From Blakeslea trispora (lineage: Eukaryota; Mucoromycota; Mucoromycetes; Mucorales; Choanephoraceae), in contig JAIWNE010000053.1 in assembly GCA_025331445.1 (NCBI GenBank), forward strand, positions 124,001 to 188,000: a stretch of 64,000 nt of DNA. The letters are read 5' to 3'. Shown here one piece after another: positions 12,501 to 22,642 of this stretch. The notes under the pieces are model-generated. The model was not told the origin of the DNA, did no database searches, and worked only from the letters and a program-made list of their open reading frames with translations. The position numbers and the translations under genes are program-made. How positions within the stretch are numbered: position 1 is the first letter of the stretch; the number at the start of each line of letters is the position of its first letter.

Positions 12501-12646
12501 GTCATACAATCAGTTTTCTTTATATGTCTTGCAAAGATAACTTTTTTTCTTTTTTTTTTTAATCTCTTTTCTATATAATTTTCTTTTTTCTTTTTTTTTT
12601 TTAATTTTCTAAATCAACACTAGACAATAAACACAATTAGAAGAAA
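9599..12646. other. Long gene-poor stretch
   Basis: About 3 kb with no supported gene. It is AT-rich, with many poly-T/poly-A runs (11927-11955, 12541-12602) and a G9 run at 12112-12120. Short frames (10670-10861, 10880-11299, 12005-12199) overlap on both strands and carry no recognisable motif. The last few hundred bases should contain the AUR1 promoter; long pyrimidine tracts (12541-12602) directly precede its ATG, a common feature of fungal promoters. Confidence 0.5.
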
Positions 12647-13948
12647 ATGTTGTCAACAAAACGATTTACTTTAGAAAAGACATGGTCTATGTATGATCTG
12701 CAGTATGGATTCATGTTTACAGTGCTTTTAGCAGATTTCCTTATCATTCAATCATCTCTATTATTTCGTTCAGCAATTGCATGTCTCTTAATATCTTCAT
12801 TTTTCATCCCGTATATTCGACGATTCACATTACCTGCCTTACCCATCTTTACCTGGCTAATTACCTTTTACACCTGTCAATTTATCCCACTTGAATACCG
12901 ACCCGATCATATCTTTGTTAACCTCTTACCTACACTTGAGCGTATTCTCTATGGCGCCAATCTATCTGAAATCATCTCAAAACATACACACCCAGTATTG
13001 GACATCTTAGCCTGGCTCCCTTATGGTGTCATTCACTTTTCATTCCCTTTTGTTCTTGCTGCTCTCTTGTTCATCTTTGGTCCTCCCGGTAGTGTCAAGA
13101 TTTTCGGTAAAGCATTTGGTTATATGAACCTTGCTGGTGTATTGACTCAATTGTTGTTCCCTAATGCATCACCTTGTAAGTTTGAAACAGAGAAAATGTT
13201 ACTTTTTTAAGAAAATCTTAACCAAATTATTATAGGGTATGAAATCATTTATGGGTCAGCTCCTGCCGACTATTCTATTCCTGGCGAGGCAGGTGGATTG
13301 CTGCGAATTGACGAAATCCTTGGATTAGACCTCTATGGATCTACCTTTGGCACATCACCACTTGTCTTTGGCGCATTCCCTTCTTTGCATTCAGGTTGTG
13401 CAACCATCGAAATGCTGTTTCTCGCCTACCTGTTCCCTCGCTTGAAGCCAGTGGCCATCTTTTACGTCATGTGGATGTGGTTCTCTACCATGTATTTGAC
13501 TCATCACTATATGATCGATCTTGTCGGTGGTTCTATTTATGCCATTCTAGCCTTTGCAGTCGCACATCCTTTCTTGCCTCAGGTGGATAAAAACTTTAAC
13601 ACACGTATGGACTATCTTGGTGTACCCAACTGGACTATTGGATCTCTTATTCACAGCATCGAACACGATCCTCGCGACAGCTATAAGCTTCCAATCTCTG
13701 TTGATGAGTTTGAACTTACTGAGGAAGAACCCGTACAGGAGACGAAACCAACTCGACCTGAACCTTTACGAGTTGCCACTTTGGAACTTTATTCTCTTCG
13801 TACAATGGAAAGACAGGAAACAATATCGTCATCCTCCTCCTCCTCACCTGCACTTTCACCCTCAGGCTATTGGTCATCTACATCAGAGCCTACTTCACCC
13901 ACCACACCATTCTCAAGTAGTCCTCGCTTGGAATTCAATAAGCCTTAA
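12647..13948 (+). CDS. AUR1: Inositol phosphorylceramide synthase catalytic subunit
   Basis: Transfers phosphoinositol from phosphatidylinositol to ceramide in the Golgi, an essential fungal sphingolipid step and the target of aureobasidin A. Two exons, 12647..13175 and 13236..13948 (60-bp GTAAGT..TAG intron), give 413 aa against 401 in yeast. Multiple membrane segments are followed by the PAP2-like catalytic motifs: YGSAPADYSIPGEAGGL, then FGAFPSLHSG (catalytic His) and THHYMIDLVGGS (His and Asp). The C-terminal tail of about 100 residues is cytosolic-type, acidic then Ser/Thr/Pro-rich with a run of seven Ser. Convergent with the Nudix gene. Identification is firm. Confidence 0.95.
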
Positions 13949-14333
13949 TGTTACATATTTATTCATTTCTGTTTTATGCTCTTTTTTTTTTTATACTGTC
14001 AACACAACTTGTTTATATCTTGCATTTCCACTCCCCCCCCCTTTTTTTCTTTTTTTTTTTCTTAGTTATACAAAATTTGTATATAATAATCTTCCCTTTA
14101 TTTATCTTTACTAATCCTACTTTATTCTACCCATCTAATCTTATTCGCTACTTTATCCACTTTTTAATCATCTTTTTCTGTACGAATTTTAACAAAACAC
14201 CTATAATGCCTAATCTCAATAAACTAGCTACAATAGCTGCTTTTCGAATGGACATGAAATAGACCCTATCCCATTCAAATCTAGGAATCAAAGATTAGCC
14301 AATGTTATGCAGAGAAGTCTCTTGTTTCTCCTC
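13949..14333. other. Intergenic between convergent genes
   Basis: About 385 bp of pyrimidine-rich sequence with C8 and T10 runs, the shared 3' flank of AUR1 and the Nudix gene. No gene seen. Confidence 0.5.
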
Positions 14334-15500
14334 TTACCTATCCAACATGGTCATTGTCATTGGTTGTGCATAGGCTTTGTTTTTTAACAGTAGAGTTAAC
14401 TGGGTTATCCAACGTGTAAGATACCCAATATCCTTCCTGGAATAAACAGGCTCTTTTCTTGTCAATTGAACAAATTCCAAGCGCTTCTTTTGAGTAAACT
14501 GAACAAGATCACTTGTCATGCCCAAAGTCAGACCCCATAAGCGAAACTGTGGTTGAGTTGGCAAGTCAATCGCCGGGAATTGAACTGAACCCATCATGAT
14601 CCGAACAAGGGCCCGAAGCCATGGTGTGTCGAGCTTGCGAACAATAGATAATGGTTCAGTTATCAACTGACATGGATAGGCATTTTCTGAAAGAAAGAAT
14701 GGCAGTGGCACCCCTTCAATAAGAGAATAAGGTCATCACGTTAGTCAGCACGTGTGGTTACACGAATACTATCACAACGAATAGCTTTTTTTTTTTTTAG
14801 ACTTTACATTGCACAGCAGCTACTTCAGATTCTTGAAGTTGAAATGGGGGTGAATCAGGCACAATCTGTAAATACACTGTAACACCATTAAGCAGATGTT
14901 GTGCACACATTCTTTCTTTCTTTACCAAATGGAACCAATATCATGACTAAAGCATTATCCTTGAGTGACATGATTTCCCTTTCATCCAATTTGCCAACAA
15001 GTAAATATTTTGAATGATCACTTAAATCAATGCCAATTTCTTCTCGCACTTCTCTTTCTACTGTCTCTTGATCCGTTTCTCCTGGTTCGTTTTTACCACC
15101 TACAAAGGCAACATGGCCTGACCATCTGAATGACAACATTTAGAAATCTGTGGTCTGGTTATGCCTCAAGTATTTACCTATCACCCGGATGTGCAGTGCG
15201 TTGCATAAATAATATTTCTGCATGTCCATCGCCTTGATTGACCCAAGGTTGCTCGAGAAAGTCATCTATTGTCTTGATGTTTTCATTGGATATGACATGA
15301 GATGGACAATGCCATCTTAAGATAGCAGCTACTGCACCACGACGCTTTTGTTCAGGTGGTGAAGGAATATGGATAGGCTGATACTGATTTAGATGGGTGA
15401 CCAAATTTCTAAATGCTACAAATAATGATACGCGTCAAATCCATGAAATAAAAATTGGGCGATTCTCCTCTATATTACTTTTGAAGTTTTCACTGCTCAT
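14334..15500 (-). CDS. Nudix hydrolase (CoA/nucleotide diphosphatase-like)
   Basis: Five exons: 15500..15479, 15415..15178, 15125..14926, 14876..14808, 14713..14334, for 302 aa, all in frame. The first exon codes only 7 residues and a split codon. The Nudix box is complete and spans GKNEPGETD through REVREEIGI (G-x5-E-x7-RE-U-x-EE-x-G-U), so the metal-binding glutamates are present. It is preceded by ILFMQRTAHPGDRWSGHVAF, the arrangement seen in peroxisomal CoA diphosphatases and related NUDT7/8/PCD1-type enzymes. The C-terminal part (PDSPPFQLQESEVAAVQW, then LWGLTLGMTSDLV) is also conserved in that group. Exact substrate is not decided by these motifs. No obvious PTS1 at the C-terminus. Confidence 0.88.
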
Positions 15501-16459
15501 ATCTTTTTTTTTTATAAAAGAATAATAAAAGAGAGAAAAAAATGAGGAAAAATAAAATAAAATAAAATAGTGATACTTTATGACGAAACAAATTTGCTTC
15601 AAAAGTATTCCTCTTTCTTTCTTAGAAAATAGCTCGGACCATTTGTTACCAAATTACTGTAGAAGCTCATCCTCTTTAGCGCGAATGAAGAGCCTTAGCA
15701 GAGAATAACCGCACAACAATCAGCTTATTTGATTCATTGAATAGGTCAAATCTTAAAAAGTCTATCCTAAACAGAATAACCGAAAATGTGCAACCACCTA
15801 AAACAGAAACTTCTTTTCTGGAGTCTTAATTTGGTATTGAAATCAATCCGACAAATAGCTTCTAAAACTTTGAATTGGTGAGTTTTGGTTAATATTTAAA
15901 ACTAAACAACATGTGGTTCAATCCAAGTATGGGCTACACTCTATCATGACGAAGAGATAGAATTTCAACTCAAAGTTTCAATAAGAGAGAAAGAGAAAAA
16001 AAAATAGGAATCTGGTGGTCAAAAGATGGTAGGAGGCGGTACAAGAAATTGTTAGAGCCGACAGGTAATGTTCACTTTACTGATGTTTGATATATGACCA
16101 ATCAAGCAAATGTACTGCTTACTACAAACCAATAGTTCAACTAATCTCTTTACAGAAACCAAAAAAAAAAATGCTAGCCATGAATAGCTGTTTATTGTAT
16201 TACTAAAGTGAAGTTAATGGCACTGCAATTGCAAGGGTTGTAATTGGATACATCCATTGCATCTAAAAAGACAGACCAGTAGAGCAAGCATAACCATGTT
16301 TGAATGAAATCATTGTATTCAAGTCTTACTTGAGTCTGTAACTTGGAGTCAAGCAAAGGACTGCTAAAAAAAAAGGGTGCTTTGACACTAATGCTACACC
16401 TGAGCTTGAAAGCTGCTTTTTTTTCCCTCTCTCTCTTCCTTCATACACCTTGTCACTTT
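15501..16459. other. Divergent promoter region
   Basis: About 960 bp between the divergent Nudix and frataxin genes; it should carry both promoters. AT-rich, a (TAAAA)n-like tract at 15552-15568. No gene seen. Confidence 0.5.
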
Positions 16460-17160
16460 ATGCTTCGACAGATCGTCCTTGCTTCAGCCAAATGCTCAAG
16501 ACCTTTGTTGTCTTTTCGAGCAATTCCTAGGGCTCGTTGTTACCCAAGACAAGCTTGTTTGATTCCTTTGCAACGTTCGTTTCATGTCAACCCTATTGCG
16601 AACAATCAGTACAAAATCACGTAATGTAGATCCTGAGTTAAAGAAAAAGAGAGAAAAAGCAAGTTATTGATGCTATTCTATAGCGAATTGACAACAGATA
16701 GATATCATCGTTTGTCTGATAAGATTCTAGATCATATTGTCGGTAAACTCGAAGAAATGTGTGATGAATTAGATATGCCTGGTTTCGACGTTGAGTACAG
16801 TGTAAGAAAAGAAAAAGAAAAAAGAAGTGTCTTTAGGTATTCATTTGTTGTGTTTTTTTTTGGTTAGCAAGGTGTCATGACTATTTCTGTTGGTGAACAT
16901 GGTACTTATGTAGTCAATAAACAACCTCCTAACCATCAAATCTGGCTTTCATCTCCAGTGAGGTAAATGAAAGACTGATGTGTGTTTCAAATGAACTAAG
17001 CGACCCTTTCCTTAGTGGACCACAACGTTTTGATTATGATGAACAACATCAAGCATGGTTCTATCAAAGGGACAATCACACATTAACAGAAGTGCTGAAT
17101 AGAGAATTATCTGAAGCACTAGGACAACCTATAGATTTACTTGAAGGTTATGACCAATAA
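16460..17160 (+). CDS. Frataxin, mitochondrial iron-sulfur assembly factor
   Basis: Mitochondrial allosteric activator of the Fe-S cluster assembly complex (Yfh1/FXN family). Four exons, 16460..16620, 16684..16801, 16868..16962, 17016..17160, give 172 aa, close to yeast Yfh1 (174). The chosen start gives a basic, Arg/Ser-rich targeting peptide. The mature domain has the acidic first helix ([19 protein letters not shown]), strands [20 protein letters not shown] and [18 protein letters not shown], and the closing helix around [19 protein letters not shown]. The IWLSSP..GP..F motif is the frataxin hallmark. Ends 40 bp from the convergent DUF2358 gene. Confidence 0.93.
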
Positions 17161-17200
17161 AAAAAAAGCGACTTTTTTTTTTATTATTGTATGATGTCTC

Positions 17201-17980
17201 TTAGAATCCAGGATTTAATACAGGTGGTCTTTCCCAAAACAAAGAGCGAAAGCGAACACCTAATGAATGAAGTAAAACAACTCGCTTACTGGGTGGTGGC
17301 ACAATACGCTGAATACGGTGTTCATCGATATATCCATCTTGATCAAAGTGATAAACAAAGACACCTTCAATATGTCTTGTACTCTGTTCATGCAACCAGC
17401 TCCTATGGTTGATACCCTGTAGTTTCCATCTTACTTCCAATCGCTTCACAGGCCCTCTCGATTTCAAATCGTTCTCTGCCTGATGAACAGAGGAGAACAT
17501 GGTATAGCTATCTTCATCTAGGGGATCTTCTTCTGTCAATACTCTCATCTTTGTAATCTCCAGCTGGATATCATTAAAATACATGCTGGAACTCCACTTC
17601 AACATCTGTGCGATACCCAGATAGGCTGTGCGACCATGGATAGATAGTTTTGTATAATGAGGATCTGATAGTTTGATATGAGGTGAATAGATTGTATGCT
17701 CCGTCAGACCTCGAGAAAAGAAAAGAGGGATATCATCTTGCAATGTAGCAATAGCTAAAAGAAAAAAAAAAGGGGGAGGGAATAGGATAAATGTCAGTCT
17801 ATTTCTGTCAAAACAAGTAGCTTTTGACTTACCAAAACCAACTCTTAATTCGTATTCTTTAGGTCTAGTGGATTGAGATAATGTTCTATAGATTGGATTG
17901 GAGAGACGCCTTGATAGTGCGCGTTTAAATGAATAAGACAAAAGCATGATTCTTGATGATGCAAAATTTAAAGTTTTCAA
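17201..17980 (-). CDS. DUF2358 / SnoaL-like mitochondrial protein (C6orf136-like)
   Basis: Two exons, 17980..17833 and 17754..17201 (78-bp GTAAGT..TAG intron), 233 aa. The N-terminus (MLLSYSFKRALSRRLSNP) is basic and looks like a mitochondrial presequence. The rest fits the DUF2358 pattern: an opening LQDDIPLFF helix, then FSRGLTEHTIYSPHIKLSDP, a central GRTAYLGIAQ, a V-R-W-K-L strand and the closing GVFVYHFDQDGYIDEHRIQ. Members of this NTF2/SnoaL-fold family (human C6orf136, plant plastid homologues) have no settled biochemical role. Gene is convergent with frataxin; no evidence links their functions. Confidence 0.75.
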   Translation of the reverse strand: MKTLNFASSRIMLLSYSFKRALSRRLSNPIYRTLSQSTRPKEYELRVGFGKSKATCFDRNRLTFILFPPPFFFLLAIATLQDDIPLFFSRGLTEHTIYSPHIKLSDPHYTKLSIHGRTAYLGIAQMLKWSSSMYFNDIQLEITKMRVLTEEDPLDEDSYTMFSSVHQAENDLKSRGPVKRLEVRWKLQGINHRSWLHEQSTRHIEGVFVYHFDQDGYIDEHRIQRIVPPPSKRVVLLHSLGVRFRSLFWERPPVLNPGF

Positions 17981-18161
17981 TAGGGCCCTTACACTTTCTC
18001 CTTTCCCTTCTCTCCCTGTCTTTTTACCTTTTTATATATATAGAATAGAACAAAAAAGAAACAAAACAAAAAAGAGCGACGCTGTTTCTTGAAAAAAAAA
18101 AAAAAAGTAGTGCTTCGGTTTGAAACACCGACCGAGAAATGTATTTTTTTTTTTGCATGAT

Positions 18162-20152
18162 TTATTGAGTAGCTCGCACTTTATCCAATCGACTAATGAT
18201 ACTACGAGCAAATTGTTGAGCAGAATTGGTTTCTATACTCTTATAAAGCTCTTTCCATCTTTCGGATTTCTCATCCGAACTCATCGAAAGTGCTTCATGG
18301 ATAGCATCACCTACTTGCTATAAGTAAAAAAAAAAAGAAAATCAATAACAGAATAAATTGCCTTCTCTCTCATACAAACTTACTGGATAATCCCAAGGAT
18401 TGACTCGGATAGAAGCACCAAAACTACCATAAGTACCTGTAAATTCACTTAAAATCAATGGATTATGTGTTTCTGTTTGACAGACAATATATTCATGTGA
18501 TGTCAAATTCATGCCATCTCTTAAAGGTGTCAACAAACAAGCATCAGCACAGGTCAAGAGAGCCAGATACTGAGGAAAAGAGATATCTTGATGCAAAAAC
18601 ACAATAGGTTGATAAGAAATATTGCTAAATTTCGAATTCACTCGAGAGACTACATCGGATATATGGGCTCGAAGCTCATTGTGTTCAGAGGTTGATAAGG
18701 CAATCTGGATCAACACGACTTCACCTCGCCATTCAGGATGTCGAATCAAAAATTGCTCAAAAGCCAACAGTTTCTGTCGAACGCCCTTGATGTAATCTAG
18801 TTTATCGCGAGCAACAATCAATCGCTTATCTGCATACTTCTCCTTTAGCTTTGTCACCCATTGTGTGACATCCGGATCGGATATTTTCTTGTTCAGTGCA
18901 TGGATATCGATCCCAATCGGATGAATGCCGACTGAACAAGAATGGTTATCCAGTTGAACGCCTGTGGGAGTCGTCTGAATAGATAGGATACGTGCACATG
19001 TTTGAAGAAAGTGACGAGCAAATGAATACGTTTGAAAGCCAATGATATCAGATTGAAGCATGGCTCTTAAAAGTTCCTTTCGAGCTAAAGAAAGAGAGAT
19101 ACATCACAGTTCCCAATCAAGATTCCCTGATAGATTAGCTTTTTCTCAACTCCCCTTTTTTCTTTCTCGCTATTTTGTCCTCTTTTTTTTTTTCTTATCA
19201 CAAGCAAGAAAAGCAATAAATAAATGACTTACGTGGCAAACATCGAAACAGTTCAGAACTAGGAAATGGAATATGAAGGAAAAAGCCAATAGTTGCGTCA
19301 GGAATCTTTTCACGAATCATACCGGGTAATAACATCAAGTGATAATCATTGATCCAAACTAATTAAGAAAAGAAATGTATTAGTTGCACTATGTCATGTA
19401 ATTTGAACATAAAAACAAAATAAAGAGGATCACACTTTAACTGATATCGCCCTTTTGGTAATTGGCTATGATGGTATTAGCAAATTGTTGATTGAGCTCC
19501 TTGTAAGCTTTGAAGGGCCCGTGCTGTGACATCATGTTTTTGGGGTCATCCCTTACCACATAGTGGAAATAGGGCCAGAGAACTTGTTTACAATATTGAT
19601 TGTAATGACCGTCAAACAGGCTATCGGTAGGCATGACAGGATAGGCATGATACTGTTGATGAAAAGTGGTGCAGATCTGCTGTTTGGTCTTATCAGATAG
19701 AGAATCGGTTGACATGCCCAGCGTGCCTACCCAGGCCAGTTGATCCAATTGATCTCGGATAGAGAACAGGGCATTGTTGAGACCAATATTACCCACAGAA
19801 CAAGGCTTTACAGACCATGGCGCGTCTGCAAATGCCTGTTGTGTAGTCTCTAACGAAGGTCGTCTACTCTGAACAGAGAGCAAAGGAACCAGCTTTCGAA
19901 TCTCTTCTTCTCTTTCTTGCTTACTGCGTGGTTGAACTAACTTTTCGGGCTTCTTGAAGTCAAACAGGCCTTCTTCTGGAGGTTCTGTAGACTTTTCTTG
20001 TTGTTGCTTGGCTAAACTCTGAATGAGGTTGAGTGTGTTCTTGGCGTGTCTTTGGCTGTTATTGTTGCACGCCTTTTTTTTTCTTGAAGTTCAAAGTCTA
20101 CTGTATAAGGCAGAAATAAGGTAGCAACAACGACTCGCTTTGTTGATATCAT
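18162..20152 (-). pseudogene. GT20 trehalose-6-P synthase-like protein (Tps2/Tsl1-type), frame broken near N-terminus
   Basis: Trehalose-phosphate synthase-family protein. Exons: 20152..19442, 19358..19233, 19084..18384, 18317..18162. From ATG 20152 the frame reads KRVVVATLFLPYTVDFELQE, the usual Tps2/Tsl1-type opening, then is lost at an A9 tract (minus strand, 20082..20074). One more A would restore the frame, and the exon lengths would then total 565 codons. Downstream the GT20 domain is intact: GDIIWINDYHLMLLPGM across the first intron, FLHIPFPSSELFRCLP, SDIIGFQTYSFARHFL, ARDKLDYIKGVRQK and TPLRDGMNLTSHEY. The usual Arg of the sugar-nucleotide site (DRLDYxKG in Tps1) is Lys here, as in Tps2/Tsl1-type subunits. 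It ends after GT20 with no phosphatase (DxDGT) domain. The break may be a sequencing error, so 'pseudogene' is provisional. Confidence 0.75.
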
Positions 20153-20907
20153 TTTTTTTTCTGTGGTTTATATGAAAAGTAGAAGAAAAGAGGCAAAAAA
20201 AAAAAAAAAGTAAAGAGAGGGATTTATATCTATAAAAGGTAGTGGAGAATCTTGTTTTCATCGTCAGATATACCCTCAGAAATGAATCGCAGACAAAAAA
20301 AGGATGAGACACAAACTCACTTGAAAAATTGAAGATTTGCATTTCATTAGAGAATCAATTACACAATTTTAGAGGGGAAATGCGTATGTTTTTTTTTTCT
20401 TTGTATTTAAATATACATATGTAGCTTTGATTTAGAGAATTCGTAGAGATATCCCGAGCAAATAGCATTACAGGTATAAGCTATCCTTTTCCTTAGAATG
20501 ATGGTTTTGACCCTTTTTTCCTCTCCCTTTGGCTCTTCTCTGTCATTCACTCGCAGACTGAAACTGCTGAATAAGGCTAAACTTAAAGAATTACAAAGAA
20601 AGATACATGTATTCATACTCTTGACTGACCTATCGGCTCTCTAGCATCATGACATTATACATGCTTTCCCTACGCAATTTTATTCATAGATATTAATCTT
20701 GAGCCCTTTAAAAGTGAAGTCAGTCTCTCTTTTTTTTTCTTTCTTAGCTGTCAAGACAGATGAAATAACTCCAAGATACATATTTATTTGTATAGCTTGG
20801 TTGATTTAAATAGCATATAGAAATGACACAAATAGGGTGTCAAGACAGTATAATTGACTTTTTTTTCTTTTTATTGTTTAGAAAACAAGTGTATTTGATC
20901 CAGATGG
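20153..20907. other. Intergenic, no gene seen
   Basis: About 755 bp upstream of the GT20 gene and downstream of SNF5. Holds A14 (20196-20209) and several T8-T9 runs. Overlapping short frames are not supported. Confidence 0.5.
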
Positions 20908-22642
20908 TCAATAAGGATACTGCCATGGAGCCTGTTTGAGCTGCATTGGATTCACTCTGGCAAGTGTTTGATATGATACAGGATTGGATCGAGTAGGTTG
21001 AGAAGGATGCTCCATAAGGATATCATCCTCTGTCGTGGCTGCCTCGGCTGCAATGCTCATACGTGCTTTCAAAGCTGCACTACGCTTATTACTGTTCTGC
21101 TCTTGTTCGTCTACTACATCTTGTTCAGGAGGAGCACTAACTCCTGTACGATGTGTCTTTTGAGGTTCTCGATCAGGCATCACAATGCCTCGACGTGCGC
21201 GATTACCTCTTCGCTTACGTCTATATTATGAATAGGTTTAGAAGGTAGCTTCCTTTTCTTCTCTCGGTCATTTACCTTGCTTCTCGCATACGATCCTTTT
21301 CCATCTTTTCTACAGTTGCATCAGATAGCTCAATGACAGAAGGTGTGAAGCGTTCTAAAGATGAACAGTCACGTACGATACGTTGAAGTAAAGGCAAGAA
21401 ACTATGCCGCATGTCATCATCCAGAGTAGCTTCACTATTGAACTCATAACCAGCCAGCAATAGGGATTTGATGTGTACATGAATTTGTTCTCGAATAGAG
21501 TGAGCAATGGCTGTTCTATTTATCCGTTTGAATCACTTGTTTACTCGGCTTCTTTTTCTTTTCTTTTACCTACTTGAATTCGCCTCCTAAACCGAGATCC
21601 TTGACCAACTTGGCTGCAAATTCTTCAGGTGAATTCCTAGGACAACTGATGTCCCATTCGAACTGATCAATCAACTCCCAATTGCCAACAGTGACATCTA
21701 GCTTGATAATTGTTCTTAGTTCTTGATGTCTGCCTTCATTATTATTATGTGCAGGTGACTCTTGTAAGGCATTCAGGTTATAATCCTCTATTTGGTCTCG
21801 AATGGCTCTAGCTATTTGATCTGAAAATATATTGGCAGGTAACTTCAAGTCCTCACACATTACATCTGCAAACTGTTCAGGTGTCACTAAGGATTCTATG
21901 ATCATTTCAGTATCAATACATTACTCTCCTTTAAATGAAAAAAAAAAGAGGCTAAACTGTTTTACCGTGCAAATTCCATGTAAATGTATCTCTTAATTTG
22001 TAGCCTTCATGCTCTAGATCGATACGGATAGGCACCAGTGTCTCTTCTTTTTTTGCTTGTTCTGCCAAAACACTCAAAGGGCTATTTGTTTTTAAAAGAA
22101 AAATGTCAATATAGCCCAAAAGAAGATTGCATTACTTACAATCGAAATGCAGATTCTCTTTTACCGGGTCGATAGAACCGTTTTTCATGAGGATAACGAA
22201 TACGGTAAGGATGAGTCAATCGACCCTCGTTTCGATAACCAGATCCAAAGACGGCTGCAGGGCCTTGTTGCATACGCGCTTTTCTTTCCATGCTAGCAAG
22301 TTCAATTTCTTTCTTTTTTGATTGAGCTAGTTCAATATGATGTTTATGCTGCAAGTTGAGAACTTGTTGATATGCCTCATCACGCTCTTGGTATTGTCGA
22401 AGATTTCTTTTTTGAGTAGCAGTCTCGATAGGTATTGGTTTTGATTCTAAGATGGGTTTGGGTGTGGCCAGACGAGTGTGCTGAGTTGAAGTGGGTCTAG
22501 CAAGAGGCGGCTTTGATTTGGATTTAGATACAGGCAGAAAAGCCTGATGGCGCTGCTTTTGCTGCATCATGTTGGCAAGTCGCTGTTGTTGTTGCTGAAT
22601 TTGCAACTGCTGGTATTGAAGTTGACTGAGATTAGCTTGCAT
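20908..22642 (-). CDS. SNF5: SNF5/SMARCB1-family subunit of SWI/SNF-type remodeller
   Basis: Core subunit of SWI/SNF or RSC chromatin-remodelling complexes. Five exons, 22642..22140, 22081..21966, 21895..21574, 21515..21276, 21220..20908, sum to 497 aa with every junction in frame. Residues 1-60 are Gln-rich; a basic region with the fungal-type linker (RYPHEKRFYRPGKRESAF) follows. The two SNF5 repeats are clear: VPIRIDLEHEGYKLRDTFTWNLHESLVTPEQFADVMCEDLKLP region (repeat 1) and KLDVTVGNWELIDQFEWDIS with NSPEEFAAKLVKDLGLGGEF (repeat 2), the latter followed by the AIAHSIREQIHVH helix. C-terminal RRKRRGNRARRG is basic. Could equally be the RSC paralogue Sfh1; only one is in this window. Confidence 0.92.

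Noticed and set aside
14888..14926. Read-through end of the third Nudix exon to a stop
   Set aside because: Splicing at the GTAAAG donor restores the conserved PFVYLQIVPDSPPF continuation in the following exons.
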